This document shows positions 1-11,468 of a DNA stretch of 64,000 nt, one piece after another (positions within the stretch are counted from its first letter, which is position 1; the number at the start of each line of letters is the position of its first letter). A model generated the notes under the pieces. That model was not told the DNA's origin, did no database searches, and was given only the letters and a program-made list of their open reading frames with translations. The stretch comes from Cyanophora paradoxa (lineage: Eukaryota > Glaucocystophyceae > Cyanophorales > Cyanophoraceae): contig QPMI01000496.1 of the NCBI GenBank assembly GCA_004431415.1, forward strand, positions 1-64,000. The letters are read 5' to 3'. The translations under genes were made by a program, and so were the position numbers.

Positions 1-286
1 GTTTAGCTGCATTCAGGCCTTCGAGCCACTCTGTAGTATAGTGCTAGTGCGCGGGCTGAGGCTGTAGCACTTCTCAATAGCTCATAGACTTGCCGGTACC
101 TCCGCAGTACCTAGGACTCCTCCGGCGTTGCCGGTTCGTAGACAGATTCTGTACCCCCCCCACGTTGTTCGATACCCCCTCAGTCCTGTAAGAAGCCCAG
201 CTGCGACCCGTTCGTGCTACGCCTGCGCGCCTGCTGCCTAGGCATGGGGCTGGGATCACATTGGGACACTAACTAAGCCTATTTGA
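1..286 (+). repeat. 5' LTR of the Gypsy element (partial)
   Basis: It matches 20135-20422 base for base apart from single-base indels near positions 9 and 158. The copies part after ATTTGA (position 286 here, 20422 there), which sets the right LTR boundary to within a few bases. The left boundary is off the window; the missing piece is probably about 4-13 bp, judged from the 3' copy. A primer-binding site should follow at about 284-305, but I cannot assign the primer tRNA. Confidence 0.9.
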
Positions 287-914
287 CCCTCGCCGGGACG
301 ATCGCTGGCCTGACGGCGGTTCGACAACGACCCGCCGCCACCTGGCGTGAACCCGCGGGAGGAGAGTGCGTCATCCTCGACGGACGTGCTAGACTACACG
401 ACCGCGTGCCCGCTGGACGCGCCGACCGGCCGGAGCACGACCTAACTGACGGAGCTGACTTCCTTGTCCCTTCGCCAAACTTGTCGCGCGGCGTGCCTTG
501 CTCTACGCAGGACACGTGCGGGAACGAACACTCGCTGCAGGCAGTGACCCGTGTCTTGCGGCTCGCTGCCCCAGTGCAGGAGAGAGTGAGGCGAAATCAC
601 TCGACCTTTACGTGTAGCGACCCGTGACTTGCGGCTCGTTACGCCTAAAGGGCAACGTGTATCGGTGCGCGATCTGCACTGCACGTTGCTGTCGCTGTCG
701 TGTCGTACTCTCGTCGCGATCGTCGTGCTCGTGCACGCGCGCTGAGAGCTCCGCAGCTGTTGACAACACTGTCAGCAGCTCGGCCAACGACACGCAGTGA
801 CTGCTCGACTGCCCTCGCCCTCGTAGTCGGCCACACCGGCGGCCGCGATCGCGACGCAGTACGTTACGGACACACCGGCATACGCCGCGTACGTGACACG
901 CAGGACGTAAACGA

Positions 915-1570
915 GCAACCTGTACGGATCGCACCCGCTCACGTACGGTGAAATCTGTACGCGATCTTCAGAGCACCCCGCTCAGAGTCACCGTCACCCC
1001 GTCTCAACTTGTACGATCCACGCCACGTAGCGTAATCTGTACGTCGATCTTCAGGCACCCGCTCAGAAGATCACCGTCAACCCCGTCGTCAACTTGTACG
1101 GATCGCACCCGCTCACGTAGCGGCTGAAATCTGTACGTCGATCTTCCGAGCACCCCGCTCAGAAGGCCACCGTCAACCCCCTCGTCAACTTGTACGGATC
1201 GCACCCGCTCACGTAGCGGCTGAGATCTGTGCGTCGTCGATCTTCAGAGCACCTCAGCTCAGAAGATCATCAACCCCGTCATCTATTTTTACAGATCACA
1301 CCCGCTCACGTAGCGGCTGAGATCGTGCGTCGTCGATCTTCAGAGCACCTCAGCTCAGAAGATCATCCACCCCGTCATCTATTTTTACAGATCACACCCG
1401 CTCACGTAGCGGCTGAGATCTGTGCGTCGTCGATCTTCAGAGCACCCCGCTCAGAAGATCATCCTCGACTTCGTCGCCGGTCTACGGAGCACCTCAGCTC
1501 TCAGGACCATCACCACCGTACATCTTACTTCAGATCACACCCGCTCACGCAGCGGCTGCGCTCCGTTCAC
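915..1570 (+). repeat. Array of about seven ~95-bp tandem repeats
   Basis: Units begin near 920, 1010, 1095, 1190, 1287 and 1383, with a diverged unit to about 1570. Each carries the words ACCCGCTCACGTAGCGGCTGA and GATCTTC.GAGCACC.CGCTCAGAAG. The two middle units (1287 and 1383) are nearly identical and outer ones diverge, as in an array grown by unequal exchange or slippage. It sits in the leader between the 5' LTR and gag. The bases from 287 to 915 show no supported gene. Confidence 0.85.
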
Positions 1571-1599
1571 CGACGGTCTTCGAAATCACTCAGAGACCA

Positions 1600-3402
1600 T
1601 CAACGTCAACATGAACCGCGACGAGCATGGCGGCTCCCGCATCCGGAACCCGGTGCCGACGCACGCGTACGGCGACTCGGCTGAGATTGCGGCGACCAAC
1701 CGTGCGGAGTCCTCGCAGTACGCGCGGAGTCGACGCAGAGCCCCCGACGCGCGTGAAGATTGCGGAGGGGCTCATCGCCACCAGCCCCGGCCAGCCCCTC
1801 AAACCTGAGGGCGTCATTACTCATATCAACGACGCCGCGCCATTGCTGCATCGGACCCAAGAAGTACTCGACCGAGAACGACGGCTCTCAGAAGAGCCTC
1901 GCCCTCCTCCTTGTTCTACTGCAAGCCCTGTCGGCAGGCCTCAGGTCCATCGTATCGACCCTTGTGCAAGGCACCGCTGTCAAGGTCAACGCCAAGGAGG
2001 CGGCCGACGAGAGATGCCAGGAGCTCGGCAAGCGCATCTTGGCCATGAGCAAGACGGAGAGGCAGGCTTCAACGGCAGCGGTTACTGGAACGCCTTAAGA
2101 AGGCCAACGCCGAACTTGAGAGCGCTGAAGCCGCGCTCGATCAACCCGGCACGATCAAGGCCTCCCCTCATACATGCGATTCCTCATCAGCAAGATTAGC
2201 CCGAGGAGAGTGAGGCCTTGGACACGCGCCTCAAGTCACCTTACGACGCAGTCCTTTACCCGACGCGCTGAAGGCCGTACACGACTTACTCCCATCCTCG
2301 ACCCTCCTCCCAGACGGACAGAAGATGAAGCCCATCGACATTGTGAGACGCTGAGAGCCAGATCAACCGACGCGCTGGCACAGTGGGGGATCTTACACCA
2401 ACATGAACACCCAGGAGGGTCACAACCGGTACCGTAACTTCCTGAACGCCCGCGACAAGATACCTGAATTGAAGCGGATCGCCCTCGAACACGAACCCGA
2501 GGACGACGCTTCAGCAGACTTCAGGAAATGAAGCTTGCTTCTTTCATGACCGACGCCTTCGCCGCTATACCACCTGGCCTCTTCGTCGAGGTCCGCTCGG
2601 CATCGACTGGGAGCTAAGTCTTCCAAGAAGATCTCTCGAGTCGAGCGGAACAGCGCCGGGAACAACGACGGGAGCAACGTGCACGACGGCAATCGCAGAG
2701 CTCAGACGACTCTGACGGCTCTGACTCCAGCTCGGGACATTCGAAGCGTAGGAAGAGTTCAAGCCGGGCACCCCTCGGGCGTCCGCGGTTACACTCATCC
2801 AAGCTCCGGACAACCGAACCGAACTCGGCATACACGGCAGCTATACTGCACCGGCCAACGACAAGAAGCAGACGGGGAAACCCAATTACAATTACCCGCG
2901 CGTTGAGAAGATTACTGCAATTAAACAACGGGAAGGTTACCACCGAGCAGAGAAGCCTAAACACCGCGGTACCAACCACGACTTCTACTGCTGGCGGTGC
3001 CCTGACAATTTACCGCCGGCCGAACGCCACCATTACGCTGACGATTACCTGGAATGCCCACGGCATGACTACCGGTATAAGCTACTGGAGATGATCCAGA
3101 GCGGCGACAACAACCCAATTGTACGAATGGCGCAGAAAACCTGCAAGATTCCCACTGGCTCAAACGGACAGACGGCGCCGACGCAGCCCACGCAAAATGC
3201 AGCGGCTAACCCGACGTCGAACCTCCAATGCTTTAACTGTCAAGGTTACGGACATCGCCAATCGGAATGCACTCAACCCAAGAAGTGCCGACTTTGTAAC
3301 TCAACTGAACACCTCCAAGCAAACTGCCCCCGGAACGGCAACCGTGACGGCGGTGCGGCGCAGGAGGCGGTAATAAGGACACCTACCCCTGGGTCGCGGT
3401 GA
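1600..3402 (+). pseudogene. gag region of the Gypsy element, frame-broken, two CCHC knuckles
   Basis: No single frame stays open, but protein-like stretches follow one another in changing frames from about 1620. The clearest part is 3091-3402, which encodes two nucleocapsid zinc knuckles of the CX2CX4HX4C form: C47, C50, H55, C60 and C66, C69, H74, C79 of that frame (bases 3229-3327). In retroelements this motif binds the RNA genome within Gag. Upstream there should be matrix and capsid segments, but I see no recognisable capsid motif. Called a pseudogene because of the multiple frame changes. I cannot tell mutation from programmed shifting or sequence error. Confidence 0.65.
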
Positions 3403-6400
3403 CCGTGGTGGCCGCGGTGGACGAGGTGGCGGACGAGGCGGCGGACGAGGCGGCGGTCGCGCGGTGGTGGAGGACCTTCATCGCGCCCCCCCTCGGCATC
3501 ACTGCCAATGACAATCCTACAACGACGACGGACGCACCAAAGACCCCGGCCACGACGCCGGCGCCTACGTGCCCGTCTGACACCACTACGCCCCTCACAA
3601 CAGGTGTACCACAGACCCCGGCCACGACGCCGGCCCGTGGGCCCACCTGAACTACGGCTTCATTACACACGCCGACAGTGCCAACCACTGCAACGCAGGC
3701 CCCGGCCACGATGCGGCGCCGACGAACCCAGTGGAGACACCAGTCTTGCAAACTGTGCCGTACACGTCGCACAGCCAGTTCCAATGGAGAAGTGCCAGCC
3801 CCGACCACGACGTCGGCGCCAGCACCTACCTCACGCCTACGGAACAGCAAATCGCAGAACTGGTGCAAGAAGCTAGAACGCGGGCTACTAAACCACACTT
3901 CCAGCCCAGACCTGTTAACGTAACACAAGCTCTATACGACTTGCAGCGAGAAGAAGTACGAGTGTCGGCAGTGACATCGACCGTCCTCGACAAGGTCAAC
4001 AGAGCACTGGCTAAAATGGCCAACCTTGGAGCGCGAGCTGCACCCCAACCGCCCCAAGAGCAACAAGTATACAACCAAATTTGGCTTCATTCGGGAACGT
4101 ATCTCTGCAATTAACAAGCCGCGGCAATCCCAGTACGGGGATCGAAGTCGACAAGAACGCGACAAAGACCTGCTGGAACACGGACACGTGCGCTGAACAC
4201 CTCCAAGGCCTCTGGTAAGACGCTGCAGGACGTTACGGCGCGGGCCGCCAACCTCGGTCTCGAGATCGCGGCAACGAAGGCGGCACTTACCAGCAAAGGG
4301 GCAAGACCACAACGTCTCGACGGCAAAGGCTCATGACGGCAGCCACCCGTTGCCTCGACGGCGCAGAAGCCGGTAGTGGAGCACGCAACACCGGTCATCT
4401 CGCCTACGGTGAACCAGATCGTGGAGCGGCCGAATGTATCGCTGAGTACGTAGGGCCGCTCACGACGTACCTACGAGAAGTACTGGGCTACATGCACAGA
4501 CGACGCCTCGCAACCCCGTCTACTTCGCGAAGTGCCGGAAGTGCATGGTTCACACATGGCTTCCCTGGCTGCGACTTCCGACAGGCGTTCATCGACGCTG
4601 TCCTCTATTGCCCCAACTGAAGCACATTACCATACTCTTCGGACACAAGGGTGCGGGACTGTGTGCGACAGCAGCGGGTGCAAGAGAGCAGGCACTGCAG
4701 AACGGCAGTACCGACGTCGATGACGTAACGATGCTTCATCGGTACCCTATCCCTCACGAACATGTACGGCCCATCTTTCACCACGCTCTTGACTACAACG
4801 TCAACAAATTAGCTGCACCTCAACGCCAACACCACCGTTAGCGGAAACGCTGGGAGAGCGACCTTTCCACATTCCCAGACGTGGTTCAGTACGAGCCTCA
4901 CGGTGACGTTGGCGGCGAGACAACTTTCATTCACGAGTGCTGTGACCGGTGCAAGCCGATAACAATCCAGCAGTCGGCAGCCGGAGCACTGGAACCGCGC
5001 GAGATTCACGTCAGAGTCGGCAGCCTTCGAACGGACCGGCGGACCGTGCACTCCACTTGCATCTCACGACGCTTGTGATTCACTTCGCAGCTTGGGCCAG
5101 GCCCACCCAGCCAACGCAGCCGCGGGCCGACCTCAGTACATCACACTACTTAACGCACGGCAGTGCAAGCATTCTGGAACGGCAACCCAGTTGCGGAACT
5201 GACATGGATCGACCTTGCGTACCGGACGCTCGACCCCTCAGTGGTGACCGTGATCACGAACACTGGGATACGTTAGCTGAACATCCAGTCCAGCAACCCC
5301 AGACTTGACAGATCGACTTAATTTGACGACAGCTATCCGGGCTACAATCCTCAGGCGCACAACCTCCGCTGACCTCATACTGCTCAATGAGTGGGCGAAG
5401 CGGACGGCCAATGCAATCAACACTGGTGCATGGCAGCAGGCCGTGAATTGGACACGGCGGACCGACCATCCGACAACTACAACTTGGAACGAACACTTGC
5501 CCCGGCCACGGCCGCGCAGTACCAGTTCCTACGACACGAGATATTACACCCGCCCCGGCCACGGCCGGCGCGATCACCGTCCCTACTGCGCGAGACTCAG
5601 TACCTGCCCCGACCACGGCGGCGCAGTACATGTCCCGCCTCACCACACTCGACACCCACACCAGCAATAGCTGACGGGTAGCCCAGCCTCCTCCGACATC
5701 ACTTGAAATGCCATTGGACCGCGGTACCCAATGGACTTCAGAACAAGTATCACTGATACGAGGATGGGCCGAATCAGTACATAATCGCACACGGCGAGAA
5801 ACGTTGATCTTTGGAACTCTACAACTGCAGCCCAACGGCGGCACTCACATGGATCGTCACCATGATGCCCCCACGACGTACCCACGATAGCTCAAGCAGT
5901 TCTTGACGCTTATCTGGAAACGTACCCACGGAACTCGCTCGTGCCAGAGCCGACGAACTCCTCTGTCAAATGGATGCTCGCAACTCGGAACCGGAGTCGC
6001 AACGCGAAACCTTCCATGAGCTACATGCGAAGCCAAGCTAAATGCCTGACCACGGACGCTGTCAGCATCCTGCGCAGCGATTCCGGCCGGAAGCAATGGT
6101 GACTATAACATGTTTGGAGGCGATAGCTTCTTTACCAAACAGACGGTGAACAGCGTCTTTGTGAGCCCTGGCGCCCAGCAAATCTACATCCGCTGCGAGG
6201 CGGTTGGCTTTCCCGGACCATGCCCGGCAACGCCAGTCGCCCGAACGGCGCCATCACAAGGGCACGCAGCCACATGTCACACCACTGCCAACAGCTGAAC
6301 ATGTTATTTTACCGACGGCACCTTACAACCCCGACGGACAGTTCACCAGCACTCGCGTCGAGATGACTATGAACTGTGGGACGTGTGGCAAGTACCCACT

Positions 6401-8242
6401 CGTGTCTTATTGCAACTACCCAGACGCCGAGGTGACAGGCTTGTACCCCCATCCGACGCCTGTGGGCCCGGACGGCCCTTGGACCGGAGAGTAACAACTC
6501 GAGCCGAGGAGACGTTCAATGCAATCATCATGAAGCGCTCGCTTGTGGCCCGAGAGCCAGCTCGCCTGCAAGCATGGCTATGCCAATGTTTACGACCGCT
6601 TCATCAACCTTAACATGGAGCCGTTCGACGTACGTGCGTACAGAGTCCACGCCAACACAGAATGGTCCAGCACGCGACCCAACCAGCGGTTCAACTACGG
6701 GACCCTACGCACGGCAACTCGAACTCCAACCAGGACCGGGGACACGCGCAGCGCACCCCGACACCGGCTCACGGCCCATTGGTCAGCCTCACGACGCAAC
6801 CACAGCAGCACTGGCCTGAGGAAGCTCGCAATCCCCCGCGGCTGTTGAAGCCAACGACGGTCATCTCGTACCAGTCTCACGAGGCCGGAGTGGTAGACAG
6901 CCGTGGCTGCACCATTCCTTACTTCGCATCGGCGAGCACGGATCCGCCTACGAGTATTTCAATCCAATCCGAGTCACAGCCATCTTGCGCCGAATTTACG
7001 ACCCGGACGAGCAGCGGAAGTATAAGGAAGCCATGAAGATCATCCCTGAGTCATATGACTTCATTGCAGCCCAGCTGGAGACCAGTACAACCTGGCCCCC
7101 CTCATGGACATACCCGACTGACGACGACAAGCGTAACTTTATCGATCTTATGTACGAGCGGGAACGACGCCCGAGCCGAGCGCCTCAACGACCAGCTGGA
7201 ACCAAACCCGAACGGCGCCTGGATCCGTGGATCTGACGGCGAGCGTGAACACGGCGTACGACGCCGATTACGCCTTGGGTGAGGGCAAAGGTCCTTACAT
7301 GGCGGCGGCGCTTACTGGTTACGCTCGAGCACGGGACGCGAAGCGAACAGGACCGCCTCGAGCGCTACGCGGAAATACAAGCCACGACAAGTCCGGGTAC
7401 AGACCATCGCGAACAAGATGGAAGATACACCACGACGTCGTCATCTGAGACCCCGGAACGGACACCTTCACCCCCGTTCAGGCGACCTCGGCCGACCCCA
7501 AGCCCCAACTCTGGACGATCCCGGGAGTGGTGTCCTCAGCCCCAGCGACAGCGTGGCCCTTGGTTATGGCACTACGAATCCCTCCAGTCTCATTACCGTC
7601 GCCCCGGCCACGGCCGGCGCGCCGCAAACTGAGACGAATGCTACCAACGTAACAATCAACCCGAGCCCTGCATCTCCGACCCTTACGACGCCCCTGGAAG
7701 CCGCCCGGCCACGGCTGGCGTGGCTCAACCCGGCGTTATAGCTTCAGAGCAAGCGACTCCGGACATGACCATAACTGTCAGGGAGCAGACTTTGACACTG
7801 CCAACTGACAACGAATCGACCACGACCCCCGCAACTACCGCCCCGGCCACGGCCGGCGAGGTAGACAGTCGAACGTTGAGCCCACGGACACGCCCAGCAT
7901 GACAAACCCCGCCGATCACAGCCCTACGGCAAGGCCGGATGACTTCATCGTTGAGTCCGAAAGCCCTCCAGGACCCGACTGGATTGAATGCCCAGGGGAT
8001 TGCCGTCCCCGACTGTGGGCTCGCCCACACTCGCGCGCGTGGATATATGCACGTGAATACTGGCGATCCTGGAACGAGGAGGAGCCAACGGCAGAGGAAG
8101 ATGGCTCGGGACAATTCACATTTCCCGGACTTACCCTACTGTCACTGAGGATCCCCAGCGTTACATCCAAGTCGGCGACATTCCCGTCCCGATTCCGGAA
8201 CCTGAACCGCCACTTCCAGTCCCGCCGGAGACCGGCGCAATC
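3403..8242 (+). other. Frame-broken internal region of the Gypsy element with dispersed 20-bp motif
   Basis: There is no ORF longer than about 130 codons here, though several short frames look protein-like (3731-4114; 6204-6494 with two Cys-x2-Cys-like pairs; 6985-7236). The region carries ten copies of a GC-rich motif close to GCCCCGGCCACGGCCGGCGC, at 3542, 3614, 3698, 3798, 5499, 5551, 5606, 7601, 7702 and 7839. An eleventh copy lies at 15326. I assign no function. It may be the decayed 5' part of the unknown polyprotein that becomes readable from 8243. Confidence 0.5.
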
Positions 8243-8974
8243 GTGAGAACCACACACTTGGGCGAGGTCACTGCTGCAGTTTCACAGCGCCTCGGAGACT
8301 GTGGGGTCATACCAAGCACAATGCCCGGCTACGCAGAGGCAGCGGCTGCGGTCGACAATCCCAACCTGTTTGCAACCTATCGCAAGTACACGCCATGGAA
8401 TGCAAGTACGGACCCGTCCAAGACCGGCCTCTACCTCACAAACATTTCCACGCTGCCTGACGGACTCACGGAGCTGAACCCGGCTAACCGGCACGTCCTC
8501 GACAGACTCGTCACGTACGTCGATGTCGAGGAGCAATCAGCGATTTTGCTCAAACATACCGCCCATCTCCGCGCTGTCGCTTATGCGATCATGAGAATTG
8601 CGGGCACAGCCGACACTACGGATAGCTTGGAAGAGACGCTGCGTCACGCATCTGTCCTCGAGCTGCTGGGCCTTGATGCACAACAAGCAATAACCCTGAC
8701 GACTTCACGGCAAGGAATATTGCCTTGGCTCTTCGACGTCATGATCTCGTACGGCCGAAGCATGCGGGCACAATTCCCTACTTACTTCGAACCGCACGGG
8801 GACTACTATGCGCCTTTCCCCACTCTCGCCGACGCGCTGACGGTCCGCATGACGGCACTGGAACGCTTAATCCTCGAGTCGCACCTGCCGCCGCCCTTCG
8901 ACGACGAATTCGCGCCTTACCCACGGCGACACCTCCAGCGCTCGATCGAGACATCGCCCTCGAGATGCGGGTGA
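8243..8974 (+). CDS. Unknown Gypsy-internal ORF, segment 1
   Basis: An open frame of 243 codons lies just after the broken region and inside the LTR element. It is rich in Leu, Ala and Thr, looks globular, and has no motif that I recognise. The C-terminal 15-20 residues change character where the neighbouring frame (about 8944-9363) becomes the protein-like one, so the true reading probably shifts near 8940. It belongs with segments 2-5 as one long upstream-of-protease coding region. It could be an unusually large Gag or an extra domain; I see no homology to RT, integrase, envelope or capsid. Confidence 0.55.
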   Translation: MRTTHLGEVTAAVSQRLGDCGVIPSTMPGYAEAAAAVDNPNLFATYRKYTPWNASTDPSKTGLYLTNISTLPDGLTELNPANRHVLDRLVTYVDVEEQSAILLKHTAHLRAVAYAIMRIAGTADTTDSLEETLRHASVLELLGLDAQQAITLTTSRQGILPWLFDVMISYGRSMRAQFPTYFEPHGDYYAPFPTLADALTVRMTALERLILESHLPPPFDDEFAPYPRRHLQRSIETSPSRCG

Positions 8975-8998
8975 CAGCCCTGGCCAACGCAATTCACA

Positions 8999-10726
8999 TT
9001 GCAGCGGCTGGAGCACGCATCTACTTCCACTCGAAGCCTCGGGAGTTGGAACGGCATCACTCATGGCGCAGCCCTTGGCTTCGCTGTTCGGATCCGTTCT
9101 CGGCAAAGCCAAATAGGCTGCTGTGGCCGACAAGCCCAGACTTCTACTTCACAATGGGAGTCGAAATGGTGGAGTACATCACGCGCGTGCTCAACCTGCC
9201 CTTCGGAGGCCACTTCGCGAATAGCCCCAACAGCTGGCTGGCTACCGTCGACCGGTACCTTGACCGGACACAGACGCCCCGGAACAGGGGACCTTGGACG
9301 TTCCACGGAAGCCTTCGAGCTCCACGGTGTATTACTCGACGAGTACAAACTAGCGGTGATTGAATGTAACGAGCGACGCCTCGACTACTCCGAAGACCCG
9401 CTTTCTCCACTCTGGAGAGGTCTTCAGGCGTTCCGGACCGGTGCCGAGAACTCCGGCAACGTGTTCGTGACCCATCTCTCCGCGAGGACAGCCTTAGGGC
9501 GTGCCCGCGAGCTCGGCGACGTAGCAGCATTCCGACAGGCCCTGCGGCTCCATCTGGACCGTTACCCGGAGAGAGTACATGAGCGCGTCGGTGCTCGTAG
9601 CTACCCGAGCAGCTTCGAGCTCAGCCGCGTGGAACCGGGACCTGACCTGCAACTGTCACTGGTTGAAGGCTACCCTGAGGGCCCGTACACCATCCGTATT
9701 CAACATCAGGAGGCGGTACTCCTCTCCAACCCCACGTTGTGGCACGCCACTGTTCTCGACGCATTGTATTGGGCGTTGAAGCGTAAATACAACGGGGACA
9801 AATGGACGGATGCGGAGGATTGGCAGGCTCAGTGCCTGGCATACGGAATGACAAACCGCCTTCGACTGATCGACTCCCAGCCGAACACCCTAGTCCGGCT
9901 CTCCCTCGTCCGGGCGATCATGTTCGGGGCCGACAAGATTCTCGGAATTTTCCAGTACTGGAACAAGTCGAAGGAGAACCTACTTGCGGATCTTACACCC
10001 TGCGTACCGAACGATTACGTGAATCCAAGCACGGCAACCATCGACATTATGCAGGCGTACAACGTCCCATTTCCCCCGATACGTCAGAGGATCACGGAGT
10101 ACGGCCTCAATTGGGACACCCGCTTCCTCCTGCGTTGGGCAGAACTGACCACGCTCCGAATCCACGATTCCATGTTCTTTACGGCCGACGACGAGACCAC
10201 ACTGCGGAGTCACCCCCTCATGTTCTCAGGACGGAAACGACCGCCCCCGGCACCGGTGCAGCAACCACGTAGCACAACTTCAGGCTCAACTGCTAAACGC
10301 GTGGGCCTGAAAAAGGGCCGCAAGACAGTAATATCGGAAGACGAGGCTGGTGACGATTGGTTTTACGAAACTGTCGACCTCAGCCGGAACGCCCGGGCCA
10401 TATTCGGTACCCGATATTACTACAAGTTCTTCGGTGCCGACATCATCGAGAACGGCTACGTTACCGACAAGTTCGAACGCGTCGGATGGTGGGGCGACCC
10501 CAGGAACGCATCCACCGCAAGCAATCATACTCAAGTGCGGGGACTCGACGACAGCGTCGATACTCAGTGGGCATTTGAGGCGGGGCACTCGGGCCTCCAG
10601 CACGGGAGGGGACAACACAACGACTTCCGCTTGTTCACGCTGTCTTACCACAAGGATCTGCCGGCACTCGAACGTCTGGAGGACCCCACTATCCCGAGGA
10701 TAGTACGGTGCAACTCTACGACGTGA
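8999..10726 (+). CDS. Unknown Gypsy-internal ORF, segment 2
   Basis: This is the longest frame of the unknown block (575 codons). The first 100 or so residues are Ser/Thr/Arg-rich and look out of frame; over that stretch the overlapping frame up to 9363 looks more protein-like (it contains DFYFTMGVEMVEYITRVLNL). From about 9310 this frame takes over and reads as a well-folded protein rich in Tyr, Trp and Leu, with a basic Pro-rich linker near residues 410-440 that ends GLKKGRKT. No catalytic motif was recognised. It overlaps the next ORF by 19 bp in another frame. Confidence 0.55.
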   Translation: MQRLEHASTSTRSLGSWNGITHGAALGFAVRIRSRQSQIGCCGRQAQTSTSQWESKWWSTSRACSTCPSEATSRIAPTAGWLPSTGTLTGHRRPGTGDLGRSTEAFELHGVLLDEYKLAVIECNERRLDYSEDPLSPLWRGLQAFRTGAENSGNVFVTHLSARTALGRARELGDVAAFRQALRLHLDRYPERVHERVGARSYPSSFELSRVEPGPDLQLSLVEGYPEGPYTIRIQHQEAVLLSNPTLWHATVLDALYWALKRKYNGDKWTDAEDWQAQCLAYGMTNRLRLIDSQPNTLVRLSLVRAIMFGADKILGIFQYWNKSKENLLADLTPCVPNDYVNPSTATIDIMQAYNVPFPPIRQRITEYGLNWDTRFLLRWAELTTLRIHDSMFFTADDETTLRSHPLMFSGRKRPPPAPVQQPRSTTSGSTAKRVGLKKGRKTVISEDEAGDDWFYETVDLSRNARAIFGTRYYYKFFGADIIENGYVTDKFERVGWWGDPRNASTASNHTQVRGLDDSVDTQWAFEAGHSGLQHGRGQHNDFRLFTLSYHKDLPALERLEDPTIPRIVRCNSTT

Positions 10727-11385
10727 CACGCTCAGACACGCGCAACGAAGTATACACGATCAACAAACAGCCGCTCGCATTCCGAGGCGTCGAATTCTTT
10801 CTCAGTACTCTCAGCTCCGCGATGGCCGAGAACATGAGATACACTCCGTGGTCTGCCGTCCTCGTGGCAGAAATGTGCAGTGCCTCGCAACCTCGGTCCT
10901 CGTTCACGCGTGACTTGACGGCATTGGAGGAGTACGTGAATACGAAGCCTGAATGGGAACACCCACTGGCAGAGAGCCAAATTCAGTACTTCATGCACGG
11001 CGACACGAACATGGACAAGTTCATGCGGAAGCTTCCAGAGTTCAGACCGATCCACGCGCTTAACCAGCTTCGTTGGCGCGGAGCACTACAGGCGCTCGAC
11101 GGCGTGGTACGCCATCGGGCACGCAATCGTTCCAACCCGTACCTGCACGGGGTGCAGACCGTGACAGATGACGGCAATACCCGCAAGAACCGTTGCGAGA
11201 TCAAGTTTACCACCTTGACAATCGCTCCCGCCAATGAGCACAACCCGTTGAATGAGCTCGGTAACTACCTCACAGCGTTCCGAAGCCCACTCGAGCGGCC
11301 TCAGGGACATGAAATGGCTCCCCCGCTTGGCAACGGCGGACCCATGCTGGCACGTTCCACGAGTTCAACTCCCCGACGATACTGA
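10708..11385 (+). CDS. Unknown Gypsy-internal ORF, segment 3
   Basis: An open frame of 225 codons overlaps the end of segment 2 by 19 bp. The composition is that of a globular protein (for example residues around LAFRGVEFFLSTLSSAMAEN). Protein-like reading moves to another frame near 11340, where the tail becomes Ser/Pro/Arg-rich, and resumes in segment 4. The product is unknown. The context, between nucleocapsid and protease, suggests part of a polyprotein. Confidence 0.5.
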   Translation: MQLYDVTRSDTRNEVYTINKQPLAFRGVEFFLSTLSSAMAENMRYTPWSAVLVAEMCSASQPRSSFTRDLTALEEYVNTKPEWEHPLAESQIQYFMHGDTNMDKFMRKLPEFRPIHALNQLRWRGALQALDGVVRHRARNRSNPYLHGVQTVTDDGNTRKNRCEIKFTTLTIAPANEHNPLNELGNYLTAFRSPLERPQGHEMAPPLGNGGPMLARSTSSTPRRY

Positions 11386-11468
11386 GCGACACCCTGGAAG
11401 TCTTCGCCAACGGCGGCCCGCGAATTTACACAAAGACGCGGACCAGGGACACCCAGGCTGTCGTTCAC

